This document shows, piece by piece, positions 8,417 through 16,586 of a DNA stretch of 64,000 bases. The stretch covers positions 62,001 through 126,000 of the forward strand of contig JAKOZT010000037.1 in the NCBI GenBank assembly GCA_029779845.1, written 5' to 3'. Made by a program: the position numbers and the translations under genes. How positions within the stretch are numbered: position 1 is the stretch's first letter; each line of letters begins with the position of its first letter. This stretch comes from Pseudomonadota bacterium (GTDB lineage: Bacteria > Pseudomonadota > Gammaproteobacteria > Burkholderiales > Burkholderiaceae_C). The notes under the pieces are model-generated. The model saw only the letters and a list, made by a program, of their open reading frames with translations. It was not told the origin of the DNA and ran no database searches.

Positions 8417-9181
8417 TCAGCGCGCCGTGTAGCCGCCGTCGACCATCAGCGTCTGGCCGGTGATGTAGGCGCTGGCGTCGCTGGCCAGGAAGACGGTGAC
8501 GCCGGTCAGATCGTCCAGCGTGCCGTTGCGGCCGATGCAGGTGCGCTCGGCGTGCGCGGCGGACAGCGCCGGGTCGCCGAACACCGGCGCCGTCAGCGCG
8601 GTGGGGAAGAAGCCGGGGCCGATCGCGTTGCAGGTGATGCCGTGGCGCGACCAGGCCTGCGCGATCGCGCGCGTGAGCTGCAGCACGCCGCCCTTGGCCG
8701 CGCCGTAGGGCGCGCCGTGGTCGAACGCGCGGTGGCTCTGCAGCGACGCGAGGTTGACGATGCGGCCCCAGCCGCGCGAGCGCATCGCCGGCGCCAGCGC
8801 CTGCGTCAGGAAGAACGGCGCGGCCAGATGCAGCGCGAGCTGCGCCTGCCAGCCCTCGGGCGTGACCTCGTCGAAGGGCTGGCGCAGGTTGACGCCGGCG
8901 GCGTTGACGAGGATGTCGACCGGGCCGGCTTCCTGCGCGCGGCGCGCCACGGACGGCAGCGCCGGCGTGTCGGCGAGGTCGGCGGCCAGCCAGTCGGCCT
9001 CGATGCCCTCGGCGCGCAGCGCGCCCGCCGCGTCGGCCAGCGCCGCCTCGCGCCGCGCCACCAGCAGCACGCGCGCGCCGGCCAGGCCGAGCGCGCGCGC
9101 CATCGCCAGGCCGATGCCGTCGTTGCCGCCGGTCACCATCGCGCGGCGCTCCGAGAGGTCGAACAGCGGGGCGAGCCTCAT
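8417..9181 (-). CDS. Short-chain dehydrogenase/reductase
   Basis: This classical SDR has 254 residues. It shows the cofactor motif TGGNDGIG (about 17-24), the VNAAG motif, catalytic Ser in [13 protein letters not shown] (Tyr-x3-Lys) and the terminal VDGGYTAR characteristic of FabG-like enzymes. An Arg after the second beta strand (VARREAA) suggests NADP(H), though that is a weak indicator. It follows the HisD-family gene by seven bases and is thus translated from the same message. It is a likely second dehydrogenase for the polyol or ketol handled by this locus. Confidence 0.85.
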   Translation of the reverse strand: MRLAPLFDLSERRAMVTGGNDGIGLAMARALGLAGARVLLVARREAALADAAGALRAEGIEADWLAADLADTPALPSVARRAQEAGPVDILVNAAGVNLRQPFDEVTPEGWQAQLALHLAAPFFLTQALAPAMRSRGWGRIVNLASLQSHRAFDHGAPYGAAKGGVLQLTRAIAQAWSRHGITCNAIGPGFFPTALTAPVFGDPALSAAHAERTCIGRNGTLDDLTGVTVFLASDASAYITGQTLMVDGGYTAR

Positions 9182-9188
9182 GCGCCGC

Positions 9189-10523
<1,335 letters not shown>

Positions 10524-10532
10524 TCAGGCGGG

Positions 10533-11333
10533 TCAGGCGGCCAGCGCCGTTGCCTGCTGCTCGCGCAGCAGGCGCCAGATGTGGGTGCGCAGGTGCACGA
10601 AGGAGGCGGTGTCCATCACCTCCTCGATGTGCTCGAGGCGGTCCCAGCCCTCGGCGCGGCGCACGCTGCCGACGTCGACGATCTCCTTGATGCGCCCCGG
10701 CCGGCGGCTCATCACGACGACGCGGTCGGCGAGGTACACCGCCTCCTCGACCGCGTGGGTGATGAACAGCACCGTGCGCGGGTTCTGGCGCGCCAGCCGG
10801 ATCAGCTCCTCCTGCATCACGACGCGGGTCTGCGCATCCAGCGCGCCGAAGGGCTCGTCCATCAGCAGCACGCCCGGGTCGAGCGCGTAGCTGCGCGCGA
10901 TCGCTACGCGCTGCTGCATGCCGCCGGAGAGCTGGTGCGGGAAGGCTTTTTCGTAGCCGCCCAGGCCCATCAGCTCGATGTAGCGCGCGACGACGCGCGC
11001 GCGCTCGGCCTCGGGCATGCCCTTGCACTTCAGGCCGAAGCCGATGTTCTCGGCCACCGTCTTCCACGGGAACAGCGCGAAGGCCTGGAACACGACGGCG
11101 CGGTCGGGCCCGGGGTCGGTGATCTCGCGGCCGTCCACCGTGACGCGGCCGGCGCTCGGGAACTCCAGCCCCGCCACCATGCGCATCAGCGTCGTCTTGC
11201 CGCAGCCCGAGGGGCCGACGATGGCGACGAACTCGCGGTCGCGCACCTCGAGGTTCACGTCCACCAGCGCCTGGAAGGTCTCGCCGCCGCGCGTGAAGTC
11301 GCGGTGCACGTTTTCGAATCGGATGCAGCCCAT
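10533..11333 (-). CDS. NitT/TauT-type ABC transporter ATPase
   Basis: This 266-residue ATPase belongs to the SsuB/TauB/NrtD group. Walker A is GPSGCGKT (40-47), the Q-loop is VFQAFALFPWKTV, the signature is LSGGMQQRVAIAR and Walker B is VLLMDEPFGALD, with switch His in FITHAVEEA. The group energises uptake of sulfonates, nitrate, cyanate, pyrimidine precursors or aromatic acids. Its start codon overlaps the stop of the upstream permease (TGATG), so translation is coupled. It works with the permeases at 11333 and 12145 and the binding protein at 15305. Confidence 0.92.
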   Translation of the reverse strand: MGCIRFENVHRDFTRGGETFQALVDVNLEVRDREFVAIVGPSGCGKTTLMRMVAGLEFPSAGRVTVDGREITDPGPDRAVVFQAFALFPWKTVAENIGFGLKCKGMPEAERARVVARYIELMGLGGYEKAFPHQLSGGMQQRVAIARSYALDPGVLLMDEPFGALDAQTRVVMQEELIRLARQNPRTVLFITHAVEEAVYLADRVVVMSRRPGRIKEIVDVGSVRRAEGWDRLEHIEEVMDTASFVHLRTHIWRLLREQQATALAA

Positions 11334-12160
11334 CAGCGTCCCCAACCTTTGCGGATGCGGTTCTCGAACCAGCGCAGGACGACGTCGATCACGACGCCCA
11401 CCACGCCGATCGCGACCATGCCGGCCATCACGACCGGGGTGAGCACGTTCAGCTGACCCTGCACCATCATGTAGCCCACGCCGCTGGCCACGACGATCAG
11501 CTCGGCGCCGATCAGCGACTGCCAGCCGATGCCGGCGCTCACGCGCAGCCCCGCGACGATGGCCGGCAGCGAGGCCGGCAGCAGCACCTCGGCGACGATG
11601 CGCGGACCGCTCGCGCCGAGCGTGCGCGCCGCCTCGACGAGCCGCTTGTCGACGTACTTCGCGCCGCGGTAGGCGTTGATCAGGCAGGGCGGGAAGGCGC
11701 CGGAGAAGATCACCAGCGTCGGCCCGCCGATGCCGGTGCCGAACCACAGGCCGGCGAAGGGCACCCAGGCGATCGGCGCGACGAAGCGCAGCGCTTCGAA
11801 GAAGGGGCTGACCACGTCGTCGAGCCAGCGGTACCAGCCCATCAGCAGGCCCAGCGGCACGCCGATGGCCGCGGCCAGCGCGAAGCCGGCGCCGAAGCGC
11901 ATGAGGCTGGACGAGAGATGCCCCCACAGCGTCGCGCCCGAGTAGGGCTGCGCCGTCAGCTGGACGATCTCCTTCGCCACGGCGAGCGGACCGGGCAGGT
12001 AGCGCTCGGACACCCAGCCGCTCATCGCGATGGCCTGCCAGATCGCGAAGAAGCCGAGCACGCCCAGGCAGGGCAGCAGCCAGGCCTCGCGTGCCTGCCG
12101 GCGGGCGCGGGCATCGGCGCTGCCGGGCGCGGCGTTCGGCGCGTTCAGTGCGACAGCCAT
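11333..12160 (-). CDS. NitT/TauT-type ABC transporter permease (second)
   Basis: The product is a 275-residue inner-membrane protein with about six hydrophobic segments and one permease domain. Its EAA loop (EAARTLGASGPRIVAEVLLP) contacts the ATPase. The first 30 residues are a polar cytoplasmic tail. The start at 12160 overlaps the upstream permease gene by 16 bases. Two different permeases in a row indicate a heterodimeric channel, whereas many SsuC/TauC systems use one permease gene. Substrate is unassigned. Confidence 0.9.
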   Translation of the reverse strand: MAVALNAPNAAPGSADARARRQAREAWLLPCLGVLGFFAIWQAIAMSGWVSERYLPGPLAVAKEIVQLTAQPYSGATLWGHLSSSLMRFGAGFALAAAIGVPLGLLMGWYRWLDDVVSPFFEALRFVAPIAWVPFAGLWFGTGIGGPTLVIFSGAFPPCLINAYRGAKYVDKRLVEAARTLGASGPRIVAEVLLPASLPAIVAGLRVSAGIGWQSLIGAELIVVASGVGYMMVQGQLNVLTPVVMAGMVAIGVVGVVIDVVLRWFENRIRKGWGR

Positions 12161-12981
12161 GGCAGCACCTTGTTCTCGATCCGCTCCAGCACCTTGGTCG
12201 AGATCGCGCCGAGCACGCCGACCCAGGCCATCGCGAACAGGATCATCCCGGGGTTGATGTCCAGCGAGGCGGTGGCGAGCACCTTGCCCAGGCCGGTGAA
12301 GGCGCCGACCAGCTCGGCGGCCACCAGCGTCATCCACGCCGTCTGCAGCGACAGCCGCAGCCCGGTGAAGATCATCGGCAGCGAGCCGGGCACCAGCGCG
12401 TCGCGCACCAGGCGGCCGAAGCCCGCGCCGTGCACGCGCGCCGCCTCGATCAGCGTCGGGTCGACGCTGCGCACGCCGGCGTAGGTGTTGATCAGCGCAG
12501 GCGTGAAGGCCGAGACCCAGATCAGGAAGATCTTCGCGCCGTCGCCCAGGCCCAGCCACAGGATGGCCAGCGGTATCCACGCCAGCGGCGGGATCGGCCG
12601 CAGCATCGAGAACACCGGGCCGATCACCAGGTCGGCGCGCCGGCTGGTGCCCATCAGCAGGCCCAGCGGCACGCCGGTGCCCGCCGCGACCGCGAAGCCC
12701 ATCAGCACGAGGCGGGTGCTCTGCAGCACGTGCTGCCACAGCGTGCCGCCGCCGTAGCCCGGCTCGACCGCGATCTGCAGCGCGCTGCGCCAGACGTCGA
12801 GCGGCGTCGGGAAGCGGCCGCCGCTGACGATGCCCAGGCGGGCGAGCACGAACCAGGCGAGGATCGCGATCGCGAAGGCCGCCGTGCCGACGATCAGCCG
12901 CCGGCTGTTCGGCCGCCGGCGGCGCGGCGCGGCCGGCGGGCGCATCTCCACTGCCGCGCGCGGGGGGGCCATGGCGCTCAT
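12145..12981 (-). CDS. NitT/TauT-type ABC transporter permease (first)
   Basis: The product is a 278-residue permease with a short basic N-tail, an initial helix (LIVGTAAFAIAILAWFVLA) and the EAA loop EAARVHGAGFGRLVRDALVP. The ATG at 12981 is chosen because GAGGGG lies five bases upstream. That ribosome binding site belongs to the 82-base repeat at 12986-13067, so the repeat forms the whole translation-initiation leader of this gene. A second in-frame ATG (12972) follows three codons later. It is the first transporter gene after the regulator and dehydrogenase genes. Confidence 0.9.
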   Translation of the reverse strand: MSAMAPPRAAVEMRPPAAPRRRRPNSRRLIVGTAAFAIAILAWFVLARLGIVSGGRFPTPLDVWRSALQIAVEPGYGGGTLWQHVLQSTRLVLMGFAVAAGTGVPLGLLMGTSRRADLVIGPVFSMLRPIPPLAWIPLAILWLGLGDGAKIFLIWVSAFTPALINTYAGVRSVDPTLIEAARVHGAGFGRLVRDALVPGSLPMIFTGLRLSLQTAWMTLVAAELVGAFTGLGKVLATASLDINPGMILFAMAWVGVLGAISTKVLERIENKVLPWLSH

Positions 12982-12985
12982 GTCT

Positions 12986-13067
12986 GCCCCTCGTCCGACG
13001 GGTACGTCGGCCGATCCCCCGAGGGGATGGCGGGCCGGCTTGGGAGCGGCCCGGCGCTCGGCCCGCC
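12986..13067. repeat. 82-base structured intergenic repeat, copy 1
   Basis: This element is nearly identical to 39299-39379, in the same orientation, with two substitutions and one single-base indel. It folds as nested inverted repeats: outer CCCCTCG/CGAGGGG enclosing CCGACG-ggta-CGTCGG, followed by a second arm GGCGGGCC/GGCCCGCC. The two substitutions fall on paired positions of the inner stem (A-T here, G-C in copy 2), so the pairing is kept. Both copies end three to four bases before a leftward start codon inside an operon and donate GAGGGG as the ribosome binding site. It resembles REP-type elements; I do not recognise a named family. Confidence 0.85.
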
Positions 13068-13090
13068 CGCGTGGGTCGACACAGGGTGTC

Positions 13091-13993
13091 TCATGTCCCG
13101 TGCTCCTCGTCGCGCCGCAGATGCGCCACGTCTTCCAGCAGCAGCAGCATCGCGGTGCAGTCCTGCTCCTCGCGGCCCCAGGAGCGCGCCAGCGCGAACA
13201 TCTCGCGCGCATAGCCGCCCAGGCCCAGCGGCGCGCCCACCGAGGCGGCGAGGTTCATCGCGAGGTGGATGTCCTTGAAGCCCATGCGCAGCGGGAAGTC
13301 CGGCGTCACGTCGCCGGCCAGCACCTTGCGCGGGAAGTTGGTCAGCAGCTGGCCGCGCCCGGCGGTGGTGCCCGACAGCACGCGCACCGCGGTCTCGCGC
13401 TCCAGGCCGAGCTTGGCGGCGAACATCAGCGCCTCGGCGGTCAGCACCATGCCGACCATCGACATGTAGTTGTTGACGAGCTTGAGCCGGATGCCGCTGC
13501 CGCGCGGGCCGACATGCACGATGGTGTCGGCCATCGCCTCGAACAGCGGGCGCACGCGCGCCAGGTCGTCGGCGTCGGCGCCGGCCATGATCAGCGCCTT
13601 GCCCTCGGCCGCCTCGCGCGGCGTGCGGCCCACCGGCGCGTCGATGCAGCGCAGGCCGCGCGCGGCGAGTTCCTCGGCGATGCGGTCGGTCTCGACGGCG
13701 TCGCCGGTGCTCATCTCGACCACCACCGCGCCGGGCGGCAGCGCGGCGGCCGCGCCCTGCGCGCCGAACAGCGCCTCGCGCACGTGCTGCGAGGTCGGCA
13801 GCATCGTGATCAGCACCTGCGCGCCGGCGGCGGCATCGGCCGGCGAGCCGGCCATCCGGCAGGGCACGTCGGCCAGGCGCTGGCGGGCGGCCGGCGACAC
13901 GTCGTAGCCGGCGACGTCGAAGCCCGCGCGCGCCAGGTTGCGCAGCATCGCGCCACCCATCACGCCGAGGCCGAGGAAGGCGACGCGGGTCAT
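13091..13993 (-). CDS. Beta-hydroxyacid dehydrogenase (HIBADH/tartronate semialdehyde reductase family)
   Basis: This 300-residue NAD(P)-dependent enzyme has the Rossmann motif GLGVMGGAM near the N-terminus and the substrate-loop GPRGSG. The catalytic lysine sits in LKLVNNYMSM, with the usual all-helical C-terminal domain after it. Family members interconvert 3-hydroxyisobutyrate, glycerate, 2-hydroxy-3-oxopropionate and, in YihU, 3-sulfolactaldehyde/dihydroxypropanesulfonate. The last case would fit the HpsN-like neighbour, but the substrate pocket cannot be assigned by eye. The start overlaps the LacI gene stop (ATGA), so the two are translationally coupled. The 109-base gap to the next gene holds the structured repeat. 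Confidence 0.86.
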   Translation of the reverse strand: MTRVAFLGLGVMGGAMLRNLARAGFDVAGYDVSPAARQRLADVPCRMAGSPADAAAGAQVLITMLPTSQHVREALFGAQGAAAALPPGAVVVEMSTGDAVETDRIAEELAARGLRCIDAPVGRTPREAAEGKALIMAGADADDLARVRPLFEAMADTIVHVGPRGSGIRLKLVNNYMSMVGMVLTAEALMFAAKLGLERETAVRVLSGTTAGRGQLLTNFPRKVLAGDVTPDFPLRMGFKDIHLAMNLAASVGAPLGLGGYAREMFALARSWGREEQDCTAMLLLLEDVAHLRRDEEHGT

Positions 13994-15102
13994 GTTTTCT
14001 CCATCGAAGCCGCCGCGCGCCGCCGCGGCGCGGCCGCGCTGCGCGCGACCGGCCGCGCACCCGCCGGCGGCGCCGTGGTGCCGCGCAGGATCAGCTCCAG
14101 CTCCAGGTTCACGTGGTCGTCGGCGCCGCCGGCGGCCTCGCCGGCGATGGCCGTGAGCAGGACGGCAGCGGCGCGCTCGCCGATCTCGGTGGCCGGCACG
14201 TGCAGCGTCGTGATGCCGGGGCGGCAGTGGGCGGCCATCTCGATGTCGTCGAAGCCGGTGATCGAGATCTGCCCCGGCACGTCCAGCTCCTGCCAGAGGC
14301 ATTCCTGCAGCGCGCCGAAGGCGAGGATGTCGTTGCCGCACAGCACCGCGGTCGGCGGCTTGGGCCGGCGCAGCAGCGAGGCCATCGCGCTGCGGCCCTC
14401 GACGACGGTGTAGGGCCGCTGCAGCACGTCGGCCGCCGCCAGGGCGCCGCCGCGGCGCTCGATCGCGCGGCGAAAGCCGTTCACGCGGTCGGCGGCGCGG
14501 TCGTTGTCGGTCGTGAGGCCGGCGATCACCGCGAAGCGCCGGTGGCCGATGTCCATCAGGTAGTCGGCCACGCGCTCGGCCGAGGCCACGTTGTCCCAGC
14601 CGACCGTCGGCCACGCGGCGCGCGGGTCGTAGTGGCAGGTCGAGACGAAGGGGATGCCGCGCGTCTGCAGCATGCGGATCGTCGCGTCGGCGTGCACTGC
14701 GCCGACCAGCATCACGCCGTCGACGCCGCGCTCGATCAGCGAGCGCACCTGCGCTCCTTCGCGCGCCGGCGAGTAGCCGCTGCTAGCCACCAGCAGCTGG
14801 TAGCCGGCCGCGTGCACGCGGTGCTGCAGGCCCTCGACGATCTTCGCGAACAGCGCGCTGTCCAGCGTCGGCACCACGGCGCCGATCGTGCGCGTGCGCC
14901 GCGACGCCAGCGAGCGCGCGGCCCCGTGCGGCACGTAGCCGGCCTCGGCCAGCACCACCTCGGCCTTGGCGCGCAGGTCGGGGCGGACGATCTGCGGATG
15001 GTTCAGCACCCGCGAGAGCGTGGCCGCGGAGATGCCGCTGCGGACCGCGAGGTCCTTCAGCGTGCAGGTCGGCGAAGGGGGTGCTTGGGGTGGGGTGGGC
15101 AC
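13990..15102 (-). CDS. LacI-family transcriptional regulator of the catabolic locus
   Basis: The 370-residue protein has a LacI helix-turn-helix at about 15-35 (LKDLAVRSGISAATLSRVLN), the hinge (YVPHGAARSLASRRTRTIG) and a periplasmic-binding-protein-like sensor domain (AVVPTLDSALFAKIVEGLQ to the C-terminus). The start is taken as GTG at 15102; no strong ribosome binding site precedes it, so the exact start is uncertain by a few codons. It is divergent from the binding-protein gene at 15305. Both sides of the gap carry operator-like palindromes (15106-15119 and 15239-15252). It probably represses the locus until a pathway metabolite binds. Confidence 0.9.
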   Translation of the reverse strand: MPTPPQAPPSPTCTLKDLAVRSGISAATLSRVLNHPQIVRPDLRAKAEVVLAEAGYVPHGAARSLASRRTRTIGAVVPTLDSALFAKIVEGLQHRVHAAGYQLLVASSGYSPAREGAQVRSLIERGVDGVMLVGAVHADATIRMLQTRGIPFVSTCHYDPRAAWPTVGWDNVASAERVADYLMDIGHRRFAVIAGLTTDNDRAADRVNGFRRAIERRGGALAAADVLQRPYTVVEGRSAMASLLRRPKPPTAVLCGNDILAFGALQECLWQELDVPGQISITGFDDIEMAAHCRPGITTLHVPATEIGERAAAVLLTAIAGEAAGGADDHVNLELELILRGTTAPPAGARPVARSAAAPRRRAAASMEKT

Positions 15103-15105
15103 GTG

Positions 15106-15119
15106 TGAAAGCGCATTCA
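15106..15119. promoter_or_regulatory. LacI-type operator, half of a pair, before the regulator gene
   Basis: TGAAAGCGCATTCA differs at one position from the perfect palindrome TGAAAGCGCTTTCA, a typical LacI-family site with central GCGC. It lies immediately upstream of the regulator start codon, suggesting autoregulation. Binding is inferred from the match with the second site and the neighbouring LacI gene. Confidence 0.65.
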
Positions 15120-15238
15120 GGATCTTCGAGTGGATTGCAGCATTGCTCGCGGCTCGTCGACACTAGGGGAAACTCTTAATTGGCCTGACACTAGGGAAAG
15201 AAGGTTTGACAGTCGGCGGTGAAGGTATCAGCATTTGT

Positions 15239-15252
15239 TGAACGCGCTTTCA
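15239..15252. promoter_or_regulatory. LacI-type operator before the binding-protein gene
   Basis: TGAACGCGCTTTCA is the mirror-like partner of the site at 15106 and also differs from TGAAAGCGCTTTCA at one position. The two centres are about 133 bases apart, which would permit looping. TTGACA at 15206-15211 is a possible -35 for the rightward gene, with no convincing -10 after it. A bound repressor here would sit at or just after the start of transcription. Confidence 0.65.
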
Positions 15253-15304
15253 GAATTTCGCAAAAACGGCCAACCCTCACGCGCGTCGACCAGGAGATAA
15301 ACCC

Positions 15305-16372
15305 ATGCCACATCACCGCTTCCGCCGCGCCGCGACCACGCTGGCGCTCACCGTTGCCGCACTGTCCGCGCCCCTGGCGCCGGCGCAGGCGCAGCAGCCC
15401 GCGCTCACGCCGATCAAGGTCAGCTATCAGGTCGCCTACTGGGCGCTGCCGATCTACGTCGCCACCGAGAAGAACTGGTGGGCCGAGGTCGGGCTCAAGC
15501 CCGAGCTCGTCGCCTACCCCGCCGGCGCGCAGCAGATCGCCGGCGCGCCGAGCCGCTCGTGGGATGTCGGCGGCACGGGCTCGCCGCCGGCGGTGCTGGG
15601 CGCGCAGCGCTACGACATCGTCACGATCGGCCTGACGAACGACGAGTCGGCCACCAACGCGCTGGTCGCGCGTCCCGACAAGCTCGCGGCCATCCGCGCG
15701 AACCCGGCGCGCGAGCTCAAGGGCCAGCAGATCCTGCTCAGCCCCAACTCCACCGGCGAGTACGCCACCATGGCCTGCCTGCAGAAGTGGGGGCTCAAGC
15801 GCAGCGACGTCGGCATCGTGCCGCTGGCGCCGGCGCAGCTCGTCTCCGCCTACACCGGCGGCAACGGCCTGCTGGCCGGCACCTGGGCGCCCAACACCTA
15901 CACGCTGAGCGACCAGGTGGGCACCGAGACCGTGTGCAGCGGCAAGGACGCGGGCGCGCTGGTGCTCGGCGCGCTGATCGCGCGCAAGGAGTTCGCGCAG
16001 CAGAACCCCGAGGCGGTGGCCAAGTTCCTGGCGGTCTATCTGCGGGCGGTCAACTTCCAGAAGAACAACCCGGCCGAGTTCATGGCGTCGCTGCGCAAGT
16101 TCTTCGAGGCCAACGGCATCAAGCTGAAGGACACCCACCTGAAGGCCGAGATGGCGCGCCCGATCTTCCCGCTCGACGAGCAGCTGAAGATGATGTCCCG
16201 CGCCGCGGGCCCGTCCACGGTCGACGGCGCCTTCGAGGCGCTGTCCGGCTACCTGAAGAGCGTGGGCACGATCGCCGAGGTGCCGGACCCGAAGGGCTAC
16301 ATCACCGGCCAGTACCTGAAGCTGGTCGACGACACGCCGGCGCTGAAGGCCTTCGCGAACCGCACGCAGTGA
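15305..16372 (+). CDS. NitT/TauT-type ABC transporter substrate-binding protein
   Basis: This 355-residue periplasmic protein has a signal peptide ending AQA (about residue 29). It has an SsuA/TauA-like fold, beginning with IKVSYQVAYWALPIYVATEKNWWAEVGLKPELV; the paired KNWWAEVGL and SWDVGGTG segments are typical. AGGAG lies about eight bases before the ATG. It faces away from the importer genes across the operator-bearing gap and supplies their missing binding component. The ligand pocket is not readable from sequence; sulfonate, nitrate-like or organic-acid ligands are all seen in this family. Confidence 0.9.
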   Translation: MPHHRFRRAATTLALTVAALSAPLAPAQAQQPALTPIKVSYQVAYWALPIYVATEKNWWAEVGLKPELVAYPAGAQQIAGAPSRSWDVGGTGSPPAVLGAQRYDIVTIGLTNDESATNALVARPDKLAAIRANPARELKGQQILLSPNSTGEYATMACLQKWGLKRSDVGIVPLAPAQLVSAYTGGNGLLAGTWAPNTYTLSDQVGTETVCSGKDAGALVLGALIARKEFAQQNPEAVAKFLAVYLRAVNFQKNNPAEFMASLRKFFEANGIKLKDTHLKAEMARPIFPLDEQLKMMSRAAGPSTVDGAFEALSGYLKSVGTIAEVPDPKGYITGQYLKLVDDTPALKAFANRTQ

Positions 16373-16379
16373 CGGGGCC

Positions 16380-16401
16380 GCGCGGCGCCGCGGCGCCGCG
16401 C
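16380..16401. other. Perfect 22-base GC palindrome after the binding-protein gene
   Basis: The 22 bases are made only of G and C and equal their own reverse complement, seven bases past the binding-protein stop codon. A cruciform or RNA hairpin is possible. No T-run follows, so it does not qualify as a normal intrinsic terminator. It may still stabilise the 3' end of the message. Confidence 0.5.
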
Positions 16402-16469
16402 CGCTCAGCGCCCGCGGCGCCGATCGGAAGCGTTGGGCTTCGGGCGCGTGCGGGTGCGCAGCGGGAGCC

Positions 16470-16544
16470 TGGCCCCCCCGGCAGGAATCGAACCTGCATC
16501 TGCCGCTTAGGAGGCGGCCGTTCTATCCATTGAACTACGGCGGG
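16470..16544 (-). tRNA. tRNA-Arg (anticodon CCU)
   Basis: Reading leftward from 16544, a seven-base acceptor strand CCCGCCG is followed by TA, a D-arm (GTTC/GAAC) and the anticodon stem GCCGC/GCGGC around the loop CTCCTAA. The T-arm is GCAGG-TTCGATT-CCTGC, and CCA is encoded. The anticodon is CCU, reading AGG. The 3' acceptor strand is CGGGGGG, so base 4 (G) faces base 69 (G), an unpaired position in an otherwise complete stem. Confidence 0.93.
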
Positions 16545-16586
16545 AGAGCGCGATTCTCGCATCGCCCCGGCGCGCAGCGCGGCGGC

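Noticed and set aside
5289-8432. Very long open frame (over 1000 codons) on the + strand opposite the E1 and dehydrogenase genes
   Set aside because: It is antisense to several proteins with clear motifs, is dominated by Arg/Ala/His, and arises because GC-rich codon bias removes stop codons from the opposite frame.
15159-15201. Direct repeats considered as integration attachment or target-site duplication
   Set aside because: There is no integrase or transposase near them, and the sequence between them is only promoter-like intergenic DNA.
16380-16401. GC palindrome as intrinsic terminator
   Set aside because: No T-run follows on either strand.
16470-16544. tRNA gene as an integration site for a genomic island
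   Set aside because: No partial duplication of the tRNA 3' end was seen in the window, no integrase gene lies beside it, and both neighbours have typical codon use.
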